DNA from: a virus
Virus record (IMG/VR): IMGVR_UViG_3300014050_000092
Location: 1 to 31,489 of that record
DNA: 31,489 bases
Direction: 5' to 3' (one strand)
The stretch's first letter is position 1. Each line of letters opens with the position of its first letter. Of the stretch, positions 18,477-27,041 are shown piece by piece. The notes under the pieces are model-generated. The model was not told the origin of the DNA, ran no database searches, and was given only the letters and a program-made list of their open reading frames with translations. The position numbers were made by a program, and so were the translations under genes.

Positions 18477-21094
18477 GTCAAGACACTAATAAATTAGCCG
18501 CTTCTGCGGAATGGTATGGATACCAAAATTGGAAAATTCTTCCTTGCTATGGAATCAATAGCGGAAAATGTACTTGCGGTAATTCGCATCCAGAACCAAA
18601 AGACATTGGTAAGCACCCTGCAATAAATCAGTGGAACGCTGCTGCAACATCAGACTTAACAAAAATTTCTAATTGGTGGCACTCAGACCCCAACTATAAC
18701 GTTGGTGTTTACTGTCGTCCATCTGGTTTTTTTGTAATTGATATTGACCCGCGTTCTGGCGGTGTTGAGTCATTTGAAAAATTTCAATCTTTAGTTGAAG
18801 GCGCATTGCCGCCAACAGTTGAAGCACTAACTGGTCAATACATGAACAACGGTAAAAATGTTCGTGGAAGACATTTATATTACAGGTGCAGCCCTGATGA
18901 AGAACTTATTGGAAATCTAAATAAGGCTGGGCTAAAAGGTATTGATATTAAACATAATGGTTATGTGCTTATTGCTCCTTCACGGCACTTTACTGGAATT
19001 AGTTATGAATGGGTTGAAGGCAAAGGTCCGCATGAGATTGAAATGGCAGAAGCACCTGAACAACTTTTAGAGTTTATTCGTAAGCGCAACTCTCGTTCTG
19101 GCACAAAAGTTGGAACTGGAGATTGGGAATCAATTTTTGGTGACCTAGAGTTTGATAAGAAAAAACTTGATGTTGACAAGATGCTTGGAGAAGGTCTTGT
19201 TGAGGGAGAGCGTGCTGTTGGTCTATATCAGATTGCTTGCGCCTTAGCCAATAAATTTCCTATTGATACTGAAGCAGGAAAACTTGCTGTCGAAACTTTA
19301 ATGATTCGTTTTAACCACGAAAAAGTTAAACCTCCTATGCCATTAGAAGGACCTAATAGCGTAACAATGCATACTCGTCGCGCTATTGAGTTTGTTCTTA
19401 AAAATCCTAAGAGTGATTTTACTAGCGAACAATCGTGGCCTGGTTTACTTGATTGGGCTAATAAAAGCCAAGAAGAGTCTCAGTCAAAAATTATTAAGCA
19501 AAACTCTGACGACTACTCAGTTAAAACGGAACTTCAACCGATGACTGGTGTTATTAGACCACCTGCTGTCCCTATGTATCAAGAAAATGATGACATTGCG
19601 TATGGTGAAGTTATTGCAAATACACTTCACGATTTGCCTGGAGATGTGGATGCAGTAAATCCTCAAGACGGTGGTCAAAAGGGTATGCGTTCATTTACTG
19701 ATATTGGTAATGGACGTCGCTTAGTTGATACATACGAAGACTCTATTAGATACACTCCTGGTATTGGTTGGTTTCATTGGGACGATACATACTGGAAGCC
19801 AGACCCTGAAGCACTAGAGATTAGAGAATTAGCAAAGCGAATCCCTTCTCTTATTGCAAAGCAATCTACACAATATGCCGATGCGGATAAACAAAGTGAA
19901 GCAATCCGTTGGGCAAATCTAAGTAAGTCAATTGCTCGACTTCGTTCTGGTATTGATGCGGCTAACTCTGACCCTCGTGTAACTCTTCCTGTTCAAGATT
20001 GGGATAAGGATGAGTATTTACTTGGTGTAAGAAATGGTGTTATTGACCTTCGCACTGGTGAACTTTTGCGAAATAGACCAGACCTTTACATCACAAAGCG
20101 TGCACCAGTTGGCTATGTAAAAGGTCAGCGGAATGTCCGTTGGGAACAGTTTTTAGACTTTGCAACTGACGGCGACAAGGAATATCAAGATTGGTTACAG
20201 CGTGCTGCTGGATACTCTCTTACTGGTTCTCGTCGTTACGATGTTATGTTCTTGGTTTATGGTCCTCCAGGTTCTGGTAAAAATACTTTTGTTGAAGCAA
20301 TTGTTAAATGTCTTGGAACAAAAGAATATGCATGGCCTTTAGACTCAAGCATTCTTGCTCAGAATGACGGAAAAGCATCTGGTCAAGACCTCTACCACTG
20401 GGCTGAACTTCGTGGTCGTCGTCTTGTTTGGGTTGACGAACTTCCAGACTCAGAGCGTTTGAAAGAAAACTCTGTAAAGAAATTAACTGGTTCATCTGAA
20501 ATTTCTGCTCGTTCTCCTGGAGAAAAACCATTTACATTTGAATCTCGTGCAAAGTTGTGGGTATCAACTAACCACAGGCCAATCATTACTGATGATGCAA
20601 TGTGGCGTCGTATTCGTCCTATTCCATTTTTAAAAGTTCCAGAAAATCCAGACCCTGAATTAAAAGAATACATTTTTGACCCTGAAGGCGGTCTTCCTGG
20701 AGTTCTTTCTTGGGCTATTGAAGGTGCAATTAAAGTTCTTGGTTCTGGGTCCCGTGATGGTCTTGGTACTTGTCGTGTAGTTAGTGAAGCATCTGATGTT
20801 TACCGTAAAAACGAAGACAGAATTGGTATCTTTATGTCAGAAGAAACTAATGAAAATGAGGGAGTTAATGTTCAACTTAAGACTCTCTACACTGTATATC
20901 GTGCATGGAGTGATGACCGAGGCGAACGTCCTATGACACAGATTGCTTTCCATCGTAGATTGGTAGAAAAGCAGTATCAGGTTGAGGGTGTTGGCTCTAA
21001 TGCAATTGTTAAAGGTCGTTCTTTAGTTCCTCGTGTTCTACCTAGTGGTACTCCAATGGATGTAGACTGGAGCATTGCTGCTCGATTTAGATGA
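18473..21094 (+). CDS. PrimPol / SF3 helicase replication protein
   Basis: 873 aa. The N-terminal about 215 residues are a bifunctional primase-polymerase domain of the archaeo-eukaryotic primase type: FFVIDIDP provides the acidic metal-binding pair, GRHLYYR the conserved His, and IDIKHNGYVLIAPSRH the later strand motif. After a linker (about 300-420) comes a D5-type N-domain, then an SF3 helicase with Walker A GPPGSGKNT (about 597), Walker B LVWVDE (about 651) and the motif C asparagine in WVSTNHRP (about 700). It primes and unwinds phage DNA during replication. It is coupled to the HTH gene upstream. An early Cys/His-containing loop (CTCGNSH) may bind zinc. Confidence 0.93.
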   Translation: MSQDTNKLAASAEWYGYQNWKILPCYGINSGKCTCGNSHPEPKDIGKHPAINQWNAAATSDLTKISNWWHSDPNYNVGVYCRPSGFFVIDIDPRSGGVESFEKFQSLVEGALPPTVEALTGQYMNNGKNVRGRHLYYRCSPDEELIGNLNKAGLKGIDIKHNGYVLIAPSRHFTGISYEWVEGKGPHEIEMAEAPEQLLEFIRKRNSRSGTKVGTGDWESIFGDLEFDKKKLDVDKMLGEGLVEGERAVGLYQIACALANKFPIDTEAGKLAVETLMIRFNHEKVKPPMPLEGPNSVTMHTRRAIEFVLKNPKSDFTSEQSWPGLLDWANKSQEESQSKIIKQNSDDYSVKTELQPMTGVIRPPAVPMYQENDDIAYGEVIANTLHDLPGDVDAVNPQDGGQKGMRSFTDIGNGRRLVDTYEDSIRYTPGIGWFHWDDTYWKPDPEALEIRELAKRIPSLIAKQSTQYADADKQSEAIRWANLSKSIARLRSGIDAANSDPRVTLPVQDWDKDEYLLGVRNGVIDLRTGELLRNRPDLYITKRAPVGYVKGQRNVRWEQFLDFATDGDKEYQDWLQRAAGYSLTGSRRYDVMFLVYGPPGSGKNTFVEAIVKCLGTKEYAWPLDSSILAQNDGKASGQDLYHWAELRGRRLVWVDELPDSERLKENSVKKLTGSSEISARSPGEKPFTFESRAKLWVSTNHRPIITDDAMWRRIRPIPFLKVPENPDPELKEYIFDPEGGLPGVLSWAIEGAIKVLGSGSRDGLGTCRVVSEASDVYRKNEDRIGIFMSEETNENEGVNVQLKTLYTVYRAWSDDRGERPMTQIAFHRRLVEKQYQVEGVGSNAIVKGRSLVPRVLPSGTPMDVDWSIAARFR

Positions 21095-21104
21095 TTGGAA
21101 AAAG

Positions 21105-21758
21105 ATGAAAAAGTTTATTTATGCCGTACTAGCCGTAAGCCTAGTTTCAATTGCTCCAGCCAATGCGGCTGATAAAGCAACAACTTATGCTTCTACTGAT
21201 GCTGCAATAAAAGTTTTAAAGGTTGCTGCTGAGTCTCGAACAGGGTATGTTCGTACAAAGTTTAAGCACTGGGTAAATTCTGATGGAAATAAAGATGGAT
21301 GCGATGCTCGTAGAGCAGCAATTATCCGTGATGCATCAGTAAAACCAACTATTAGTAAGGGGTGTGTGCTTACTGGTGGTAAGTGGACTAGTGCATATGA
21401 CGGTATGGCTATTGATAAGGCTGGTTCTCTAGATGTTGACCACTTTGTTCCATTAGCCGAAGCATGGGACTCTGGTGCTAGTGCATGGACAGATGAAAAG
21501 CGTAAAGTTTACGCAAATGATTTATCTGACCCGCGTCACTTGTTATCTGTGTCTGCTACATCAAACCGTAGTAAGAGTGACCAGGACCCAGCAGAGTGGA
21601 TGCCGTCAAGTAAGTCATATACTTGCACTTATATTGCTAATTGGGTTTCAGTAAAAGTTCGTTGGTCTTTAACAGTTGACCAAAAAGAACTAGATGCTTT
21701 GAAGAAATACAACACTGGTTGCCCGAAAAAGGCAATTTCTGTAGTTCCAGTTAAGTAA
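21105..21758 (+). CDS. Secreted HNH (DUF1524/GmrSD-like) nuclease
   Basis: 217 aa from ATG at 21105, chosen over a TTG at 21075 because GGAAA precedes it and it begins a clean Sec signal: MKK, hydrophobic FIYAVLAVSLVSIAP, cleavage at ANA-AD. The mature part holds DVDHFVPLAEAW (HNH motif at 110-121) and SNRSKSDQDPAEW (153-165), the hallmarks of DUF1524-type HNH endonucleases. Four Cys (about 66, 87, 174, 206) could form disulphides outside the cell. It overlaps no gene in this reading and starts 10 bases after the primase stop. Export implies action on extracellular or cell-surface DNA: host DNA after lysis, competing phage DNA, or nutrient scavenging. This is inference. Confidence 0.9.
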   Translation: MKKFIYAVLAVSLVSIAPANAADKATTYASTDAAIKVLKVAAESRTGYVRTKFKHWVNSDGNKDGCDARRAAIIRDASVKPTISKGCVLTGGKWTSAYDGMAIDKAGSLDVDHFVPLAEAWDSGASAWTDEKRKVYANDLSDPRHLLSVSATSNRSKSDQDPAEWMPSSKSYTCTYIANWVSVKVRWSLTVDQKELDALKKYNTGCPKKAISVVPVK

Positions 21759-23171
21759 TTAACGAGGGTTAAAAACCCTAGCACCTCCCCCGTTGCCGCC
21801 TCTCCAATTAGGAATACGTCTAGCAGCGGGGGATTTTGCTGTCAACTTACCGCCAACAAATCCTTGCGGTGGTTTAATAAGTAGTGCAGTCATAGCGTGA
21901 ACAAGTGCGTCAACACGGTCTGGAGACTTGCTTGTTTCTCCTGGAATCCAAGATGTCATTTGGTCTTCTAGTTCTGCAAGATACCCGATGTGATGAACAC
22001 GCTGTTGTTCATATGCAAGAACAATAGGCTCTGCACGAAGAGCCTTGCCATGCTTAGAGTGAACTTCAAATACTTTAATGTTTGGGTCAATAGAGTTGAT
22101 AGCGTTACGCACAAGTGCGCCACCTTGGTTTACTTCAGCCACAACTGGACAGCCCCACCTGCGAGCCATCTCAACAACTTTATTTGCCCATACTTCAGGT
22201 GAGCCGTGAATAGTTGCATCTTCTAATACCCATGCTTGGCGCTTATATAAATCTCTATCTGCTGTTGAAGCACACACAACAATTCCACATTCGTCTCGTG
22301 GGTTCTCAGCAACGGATGGGTCAACACCAATTACACGCAGTGGAGTTTGTCCTGGGTATTGTGAAATACGAGTTGATTCCAACATTTCTAAAGTCCAAAG
22401 CGCACCTTCTACTGAGTCAAGCATTTCACCATAAAGTTCTTGAGCAGCAAGACGAGTTCCAGCATATACACCAGTAATTGTTTCTAGATAAGTTTCGCTA
22501 AGGTTTCCTTGGTTATCCATTGTGCTTCCACGACTAACAACAACTTTTCCACTCTTTTTTGCTTCATCAAGAAGTGCGTAAAGAAGCGGAACACGCTTTG
22601 GTGTTGTAGTGACCATAATTTGTGGGTTTGCTCCAAGACGAGTTCCAACACGCAAGTTATCAAATGCAGTCATACCAGCAGCATCTGGAGTTTGTCGCCA
22701 AGCAGCAACCTCATCTCCCCAAGCGTGTGTGAATTGAGGTCCACGAAGTGAGTCTGGCTCATCAGCAGTAAAACAAGTTGCAGTATTTCCGTTCGGCCAA
22801 GTTAAGCGACGCTTTGATGGTTCGTATAGTGGACGCTCACTTGGCGGAGTCACATTCATAATTCCTGACTCACCTTCAACAATAACGTCACGAACATCAG
22901 CAGCAGTACGAGCAACAAGTGCAAAACGACGTTGTCCTGTGTTTGTGTATTTTGCTTGCTCTCTAACCCATTCGGCAGCAGAGCGTGTTTTTCCTGCACC
23001 ACGACCAGCAAGATAAATCCAAATATTCCAGTCGCCTTCAGGTGCTAGTTGTTCTGGACGACCCCACATACTCCAATCCCAAAGTAGTTGGTCTGGGTCT
23101 AACCCTGATAGGGCCATTGCTCTTTCTTCTGGAGGAAGTTTTGCAATAATCTCCATCATTGATTCAGCCAC
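21759..23171 (-). CDS. terL: Terminase large subunit
   Basis: 470 aa. The N-terminal ATPase has Walker A in YLAGRGAGKTRS (about 53-64), Walker B in HAWGDEVAAW (about 149-158) and a coupling motif TTTPKR. The C-terminal RNase H-like nuclease shows GVDPSV (first Asp), AEVNQGG and DRVDALVHA. It matches the Terminase_6 type of family by motif order. It packages DNA into proheads. The start GTG at 23171 has AAAGGA upstream, and ATGs four to five codons later are alternatives. It overlaps the small-subunit-like gene by 16 bases. Its stop abuts the stop of the convergent nuclease gene. Confidence 0.95.
   Translation of the reverse strand: MAESMMEIIAKLPPEERAMALSGLDPDQLLWDWSMWGRPEQLAPEGDWNIWIYLAGRGAGKTRSAAEWVREQAKYTNTGQRRFALVARTAADVRDVIVEGESGIMNVTPPSERPLYEPSKRRLTWPNGNTATCFTADEPDSLRGPQFTHAWGDEVAAWRQTPDAAGMTAFDNLRVGTRLGANPQIMVTTTPKRVPLLYALLDEAKKSGKVVVSRGSTMDNQGNLSETYLETITGVYAGTRLAAQELYGEMLDSVEGALWTLEMLESTRISQYPGQTPLRVIGVDPSVAENPRDECGIVVCASTADRDLYKRQAWVLEDATIHGSPEVWANKVVEMARRWGCPVVAEVNQGGALVRNAINSIDPNIKVFEVHSKHGKALRAEPIVLAYEQQRVHHIGYLAELEDQMTSWIPGETSKSPDRVDALVHAMTALLIKPPQGFVGGKLTAKSPAARRIPNWRGGNGGGARVFNPR
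21765..21779. terminator. Possible bidirectional terminator hairpin between convergent genes
   Basis: A perfect inverted repeat AGGGTT / AACCCT with AAA loop sits inside the last codons of terL, just past the nuclease stop. There is no strong T-tract on either side, so termination would be weak. It is the only hairpin at this convergent junction. Confidence 0.35.
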
Positions 23172-23629
23172 GAATTGGTCCTTTGTAAAGCACGCTGTGC
23201 GCCGTAGTAGAGAGGTGTCGCTGATTTAAGTCCTAAACCTTTTGCTAAATCTTGAAGAGAAAAACCATTTTGATATTCAATAGCAAGTTGTCTGTGATAT
23301 TCGGTAGCACCAATTTCTTTTGCAGCCTTTACTCTTTCAATTGCTGCTGGAATTTCTGACCTATGAGCACGACGCTTTGGTTTAATATCTGAAATTGAAA
23401 CTGTTTCCATAATTACACGCCGGCGCAGTCCTGGGTAAGCAACATTAAGAGCCTTGGCTAGAGAAGGAAGGCTTCCACCTTTAGATTGAAATTCAATTAA
23501 TAGTCGTGTATATTCTCGACTGGCTTCGTGAGCAGGAGTGTTTTGTGACCTTGAGCCATATGCTTTTTTAGCCAAAGGTAGTAGTGGCTCAATAAGTGTT
23601 TTGTACTGCTCAGTTAGTTGCTCGTCCAT
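23156..23629 (-). CDS. Putative terminase small subunit (HTH DNA-binding)
   Basis: 157 aa from ATG at 23629, which has GGAGAG just upstream; a TTG seven codons earlier is less likely. Two helix-turn-helix-like regions are visible: SLPSLAKALNVAYPGLRRRV (about 52-72) and SLQDLAKGLGLKSATPLYYGAQRAL (about 124-148). They are separated by a basic, helical linker (KPKRRAH). The gene overlaps terL by 16 bases, the usual neighbour of a small subunit that recognises the packaging site. No family profile is certain, and it could instead be another DNA-binding regulator coupled to terL. Confidence 0.7.
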   Translation of the reverse strand: MDEQLTEQYKTLIEPLLPLAKKAYGSRSQNTPAHEASREYTRLLIEFQSKGGSLPSLAKALNVAYPGLRRRVIMETVSISDIKPKRRAHRSEIPAAIERVKAAKEIGATEYHRQLAIEYQNGFSLQDLAKGLGLKSATPLYYGAQRALQRTNSWLNQ

Positions 23630-23686
23630 TATCTCTCCATATATAGTCAATTCACTATATATAGAATAACTTAAAAAGACGGGGTA

Positions 23687-23869
23687 TTAGTCCTCGGCGT
23701 CGTCTTCTTTTGGATTTCTTATTGGATATGTAACTGCCCATGCAATAAGGGTTCCAATAATTGCGTAACCTACTATAGTCTTTGCCGACCCATCAAGAAC
23801 TACCCAAGCAATAAACATTCCAAGAAGTGTCCATAGTTGGTCAATCATGTCTGTAAGTATTCTTTTCAT
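23687..23869 (-). CDS. Two-helix holin-like membrane protein
   Basis: 60 aa with two predicted transmembrane helices (LWTLLGMFIAWVVLDG and TIVGYAIIGTLIAWAVTY), a short loop, and an acidic tail (NPKEDDAED). Size and topology fit class II phage holins, but no endolysin gene is present in the window to support this. ATG overlaps the stop of the giant PA14 protein gene by four bases (ATGA), so its translation is coupled to that secreted protein. It might help export or anchor that protein rather than lyse the cell. Confidence 0.75.
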   Translation of the reverse strand: MKRILTDMIDQLWTLLGMFIAWVVLDGSAKTIVGYAIIGTLIAWAVTYPIRNPKEDDAED

Positions 23870-26800
23870 GGTCTGCGTCTCCTCACGCCTTTACTTTCTC
23901 CTGATGAGCCTCCGCCACCAGAACTTCCACCACCACTTGAGCCGCTTCCGCTAGAGCCTCCAGCCGCTCCTGTTGCTGCACCAACTGCATTCATTGCTGC
24001 ACCAGCAGCAACAACAGTTGCAACAACCATGTCAGTTGCTTCTTTTCGTTCTTCATCTGACATATCTGCACCAATACTGCCTAAAGCAAGTAGTGCTTTA
24101 GCAGGGTCATTAAACATAGTAGACAGTAATTCTACAGGATTTGCAAGTACCTCTAGTGCTGCCGCAACCTCAGCGGTGATAACAACTTCATTACCATTTT
24201 CATCTTGACGCACTTCAACGGGAGTGGCTGGAGGTAGGTCTTCATATGAAATTCCAGCATCTTGAATCTGCTCTTTTGTAAGGTTTTCACCTGGAGCAAC
24301 TGATTCAAGAAGAGCATCTGCAATCAAATCTTTTTCAGCCGCTGTTAATTTTCCATCAGCAGCAAGTGCATCTGAAAGATTATTAACTTCTTCAGATGTA
24401 ACTTTACCATCTGCATTTAGTGCATCTAAAATTTTTTCAGCATCCGCTGTTGTAATTTTTCCATCACCAAGTGCATCTTCTACAGCAGTGTCAACAACTT
24501 CTTTTTGTGTAGGTTCTTCAGCAGGTGGTTCTTCAGCAGGTGGTTCTTCTGCTGGTGCTTCTTCAGCAGGTGGTTCTTCAGCAGGAGGGTCAACAACTAC
24601 AGGTGGTTCTTCTGCTGGTGCTTCTTCAGCAGGTGGTTCTTCAGCAGGTGGTTCTTCTGCTGGTGGTTCTTCAGCAGGTGGTTCTTCTGCTGGAGGTTCT
24701 TCTGCTGGAGGTTCTTCTGCTGGAGGTTCAACTGGGTCTGGTGGGGTCACAACTGGAATTGGTCTGCTAAGAACTGAAACAGCAACAGCAACTGTTGTTG
24801 TAGCAGTATTTGCTGATTGAGTAGCAGAACTAATTGTTATTGTCTGCTGAGTCTGAAGATTTGTTAAAGTTTGAGTTTCACTTGTCAAAGTTGTTTGAGC
24901 AGATGCCAAAGTTGTTTCAGCAGTAGTTTTTGTTTGAGTAAGTTGTGTTAGTGTTGATTGCTCTGCTGTAAGAGTTGTTTGAGCAGATGCCAAAGTTGTT
25001 TGAGCAGATGCCAAAGTTGTCTGAGCACTAGTGAGATTTTGCTGAGCCTGTGTTAATGTATTTTCAGCAGAGGTTTTTACTGCTTGTGCGGCTGATAAAT
25101 CAGATTGGGCTGTCTGCAAAGCAGCATCTTTATTTGCTGATTCTGTTTGAGCCGCTGTTAAGTTTGTTTGGGCAGTTGTTAGGTTTTCTTGAGCCGTTGT
25201 TAGGTTTGTCTGAGCGGTTGTTAGGTTTTCCTGTGATGTTTGTAGGTTTCCTTGAGCCGTTGTTAGATTTGTTTGAGCATCTGTCTGTACCTGAATCATT
25301 GTTGCTAAAGTTGCTTGGTCAGAACTCAAAGTATTTTGAGCAGCAGTAAGTGCTGTCTGAGCAGCATTTAATGATGCTGTATCTGTTGATAGAGTTGCTT
25401 TGACGTTATTCAAAGCAGTTGCTGCTGCTGCGGCAGCATCAAGTTGTTCTTGAGTTGCTGAAGTTCTACTAAAAGCAGTAGAAGGAACTACCTGCCAACC
25501 ATTTCCTCTATTCCATTGTAGTTGAACGCTGGCTCCTCCACCATTTTCGTAAAAATAAAGTGTAATTGCTTTAGGTGTGTTAGCAGTAAAAGAAATAGGA
25601 GCAGAAACAGAACCACCACCACCTTTGTCATACCAGTCATTAATAGCAAGTTGATTGTCTATGTAAAGTTTTACCCCGTCATCAGCAGGGGCATAAAAAC
25701 GAATATTTGAAGTTGTGTCAGAAGTAATATTTCCATCAAATTTGACTTGAAAATCTTCAGGATAAGTATTGGCTGGACCTCCACTGCCCCATTGATAATT
25801 TATTTGAGAAGAAGTAGTTGTAAGAGTGGTTGTCATATTTGATTGAAACACAGGTGGAGCATTGTTATAGCCAATATCCTGTTTTACAGTCATATTCAAA
25901 CCTGGCTGAGAAACAGCAGCAACTGCTGCGTCTGCCGCTGCTTTTGTTTGTGTAGCAGTGGCAACATTTTGAGTGTCTGTATTTACAATATCGGTAAGGG
26001 TATTTACTGTAGTTTGAGCATTTGATACTGCTTGAGTATCTGAAACAACTACTGCTGTCTGTGTCTCAACATTTTGAGTTGCTGTAGCAAGATTTTGAGT
26101 TGCTGTTCCAACTGCGCTTATTGCTGTTGCTACTTCAGAGGTTTTTTGGACTACATCCGCATTGGCATTTTCAACATTTGTTGAAGCAGTTGCGTGCTCT
26201 TGCGTTGCTGATGCTAAAGATGTAGCAGCGCTTTGGGCCTCGGTAGTTGCAGTAGAAACTGTAGCCGTAGCGGTTTCTACAACTGAAGTTGCTGATGTAA
26301 GAGACGTTGTTGCGCTCTCCACTGCTGACGTTGCTGTAGCAACTGTTGCTGTTGCACTCTCCACTGCTGACGTTGCCGTAGCAACAACAGAAGTCGCTGT
26401 CTCAACTACGGCTGTTTGAGTTGCTACTGCTGAAGTTGCTGTTGCTAAAGAAGTTGTTGCTGAATCTACTGCTGTTTGGGCTGTAGCAACTACAGTTGTT
26501 TGAGCAGCCACTGCCTCGACTGAAGTTGTTGCTGTTTGGATAGCAGTATTTGCAGATTGAATTGCTGTCTGGGATGCTTGAACTTCAGAGGCAGCGTTGA
26601 CTTGTTGTTGAGAACTAGCAGATTGAATGGCACTGGTCAACGTTGAACTTGCATTGTCAACCTGTGTTTGAATTGAAGATACCGACGCTGCTGCATCGGA
26701 TGCTGGCTCAGTTGGTTGGGTTTGCGTTACCTCTCCTGAACCTGCTTCTGGACCACCTCCTAAAGACGCATTGTTTGACTGCGAATTAGAATTTTGCCCT

Positions 26801-26958
26801 GTTCCTCCTTCTCCTGAAGTTGATTGAGTATCATCAGCATACGCTTGTGCTGGGGATAGGATTGCAATAATAAAAGCAATTACGGGCAGCCCAATAAGGC
26901 TGACCAATAATCTTTTGGCCGCCAAAGCACTCTTAACTTTAACGATGCGCTTACGCAC
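23866..26958 (-). CDS. Giant secreted PA14 / coiled-coil / EEPPA-repeat surface protein
   Basis: About 1030 aa from GTG at 26958, preceded by a G-rich ribosome site; a TTG at 26997 would add 13 residues. The N-terminus has a basic region, a hydrophobic stretch (LLVSLIGLPVIAFIIAIL) and a cleavage-like site PAQAYA-DD. Then come a long Ala/Thr/Ser helical region (about 90-350), a PA14 domain (about 355-500; APADDGVKLYIDNQL is its core), a second helical region of NLTTAQ-type repeats (about 505-720), and about 15 EEPPA/EEAPA units (about 745-820). Three helix-DGK-helix repeats follow, then a small hydrophobic segment, a Gly/Ser-rich tail and final RRRRP. PA14 binds sugars. Likely a cell-surface or virion adhesin; anchoring unknown. 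Confidence 0.85.
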   Translation of the reverse strand: MRKRIVKVKSALAAKRLLVSLIGLPVIAFIIAILSPAQAYADDTQSTSGEGGTGQNSNSQSNNASLGGGPEAGSGEVTQTQPTEPASDAAASVSSIQTQVDNASSTLTSAIQSASSQQQVNAASEVQASQTAIQSANTAIQTATTSVEAVAAQTTVVATAQTAVDSATTSLATATSAVATQTAVVETATSVVATATSAVESATATVATATSAVESATTSLTSATSVVETATATVSTATTEAQSAATSLASATQEHATASTNVENANADVVQKTSEVATAISAVGTATQNLATATQNVETQTAVVVSDTQAVSNAQTTVNTLTDIVNTDTQNVATATQTKAAADAAVAAVSQPGLNMTVKQDIGYNNAPPVFQSNMTTTLTTTSSQINYQWGSGGPANTYPEDFQVKFDGNITSDTTSNIRFYAPADDGVKLYIDNQLAINDWYDKGGGGSVSAPISFTANTPKAITLYFYENGGGASVQLQWNRGNGWQVVPSTAFSRTSATQEQLDAAAAAATALNNVKATLSTDTASLNAAQTALTAAQNTLSSDQATLATMIQVQTDAQTNLTTAQGNLQTSQENLTTAQTNLTTAQENLTTAQTNLTAAQTESANKDAALQTAQSDLSAAQAVKTSAENTLTQAQQNLTSAQTTLASAQTTLASAQTTLTAEQSTLTQLTQTKTTAETTLASAQTTLTSETQTLTNLQTQQTITISSATQSANTATTTVAVAVSVLSRPIPVVTPPDPVEPPAEEPPAEEPPAEEPPAEEPPAEEPPAEEPPAEEAPAEEPPVVVDPPAEEPPAEEAPAEEPPAEEPPAEEPTQKEVVDTAVEDALGDGKITTADAEKILDALNADGKVTSEEVNNLSDALAADGKLTAAEKDLIADALLESVAPGENLTKEQIQDAGISYEDLPPATPVEVRQDENGNEVVITAEVAAALEVLANPVELLSTMFNDPAKALLALGSIGADMSDEERKEATDMVVATVVAAGAAMNAVGAATGAAGGSSGSGSSGGGSSGGGGSSGESKGVRRRRP
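24512..24729. repeat. 15-bp tandem repeats encoding EEPPA
   Basis: About fifteen units of 15 bases (GGTTCTTCAGCAGGT and variants with TCTGCTGGT) read as EEPPA or EEAPA on the minus strand, broken once by VVVDPP near 24586-24602. Synonymous variants (GCA versus GCT) alternate. The number of units can change by replication slippage without loss of frame. Confidence 0.9.
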
Positions 26959-26988
26959 TCGGAAATACCCCCACCACAGGTTTATTTC

Positions 26989-27006
26989 ATACAACAAATG
27001 TTGTAT
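26989..27006. promoter_or_regulatory. 18-bp palindrome between recombinase and PA14-protein genes
   Basis: Perfect inverted arms ATACAACA (26989-26996) and TGTTGTAT (26999-27006) flank the two bases AA. On the minus strand TTGATA (27031-27026) and TAAAAT (27022-27017) lie just upstream, so the palindrome would fall just downstream of a promoter for the PA14-protein gene. It may be an operator. A two-base centre is also the layout of serine-recombinase crossover sites. Confidence 0.45.
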
Positions 27007-27041
27007 TTATGTACTTATTTTACACTATCAATGTTTAGAAA

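Noticed and set aside
21075-21104. Upstream TTG start for the HNH nuclease
   Set aside because: It would add ten residues before the signal peptide and overlap the primase gene; the ATG at 21105 has a ribosome site and starts a textbook signal.
24488-24820. Plus-strand frame encoding GGSSA repeats
   Set aside because: It is the antisense of the EEPPA repeat tract of the large minus-strand gene, with no start signal of its own.
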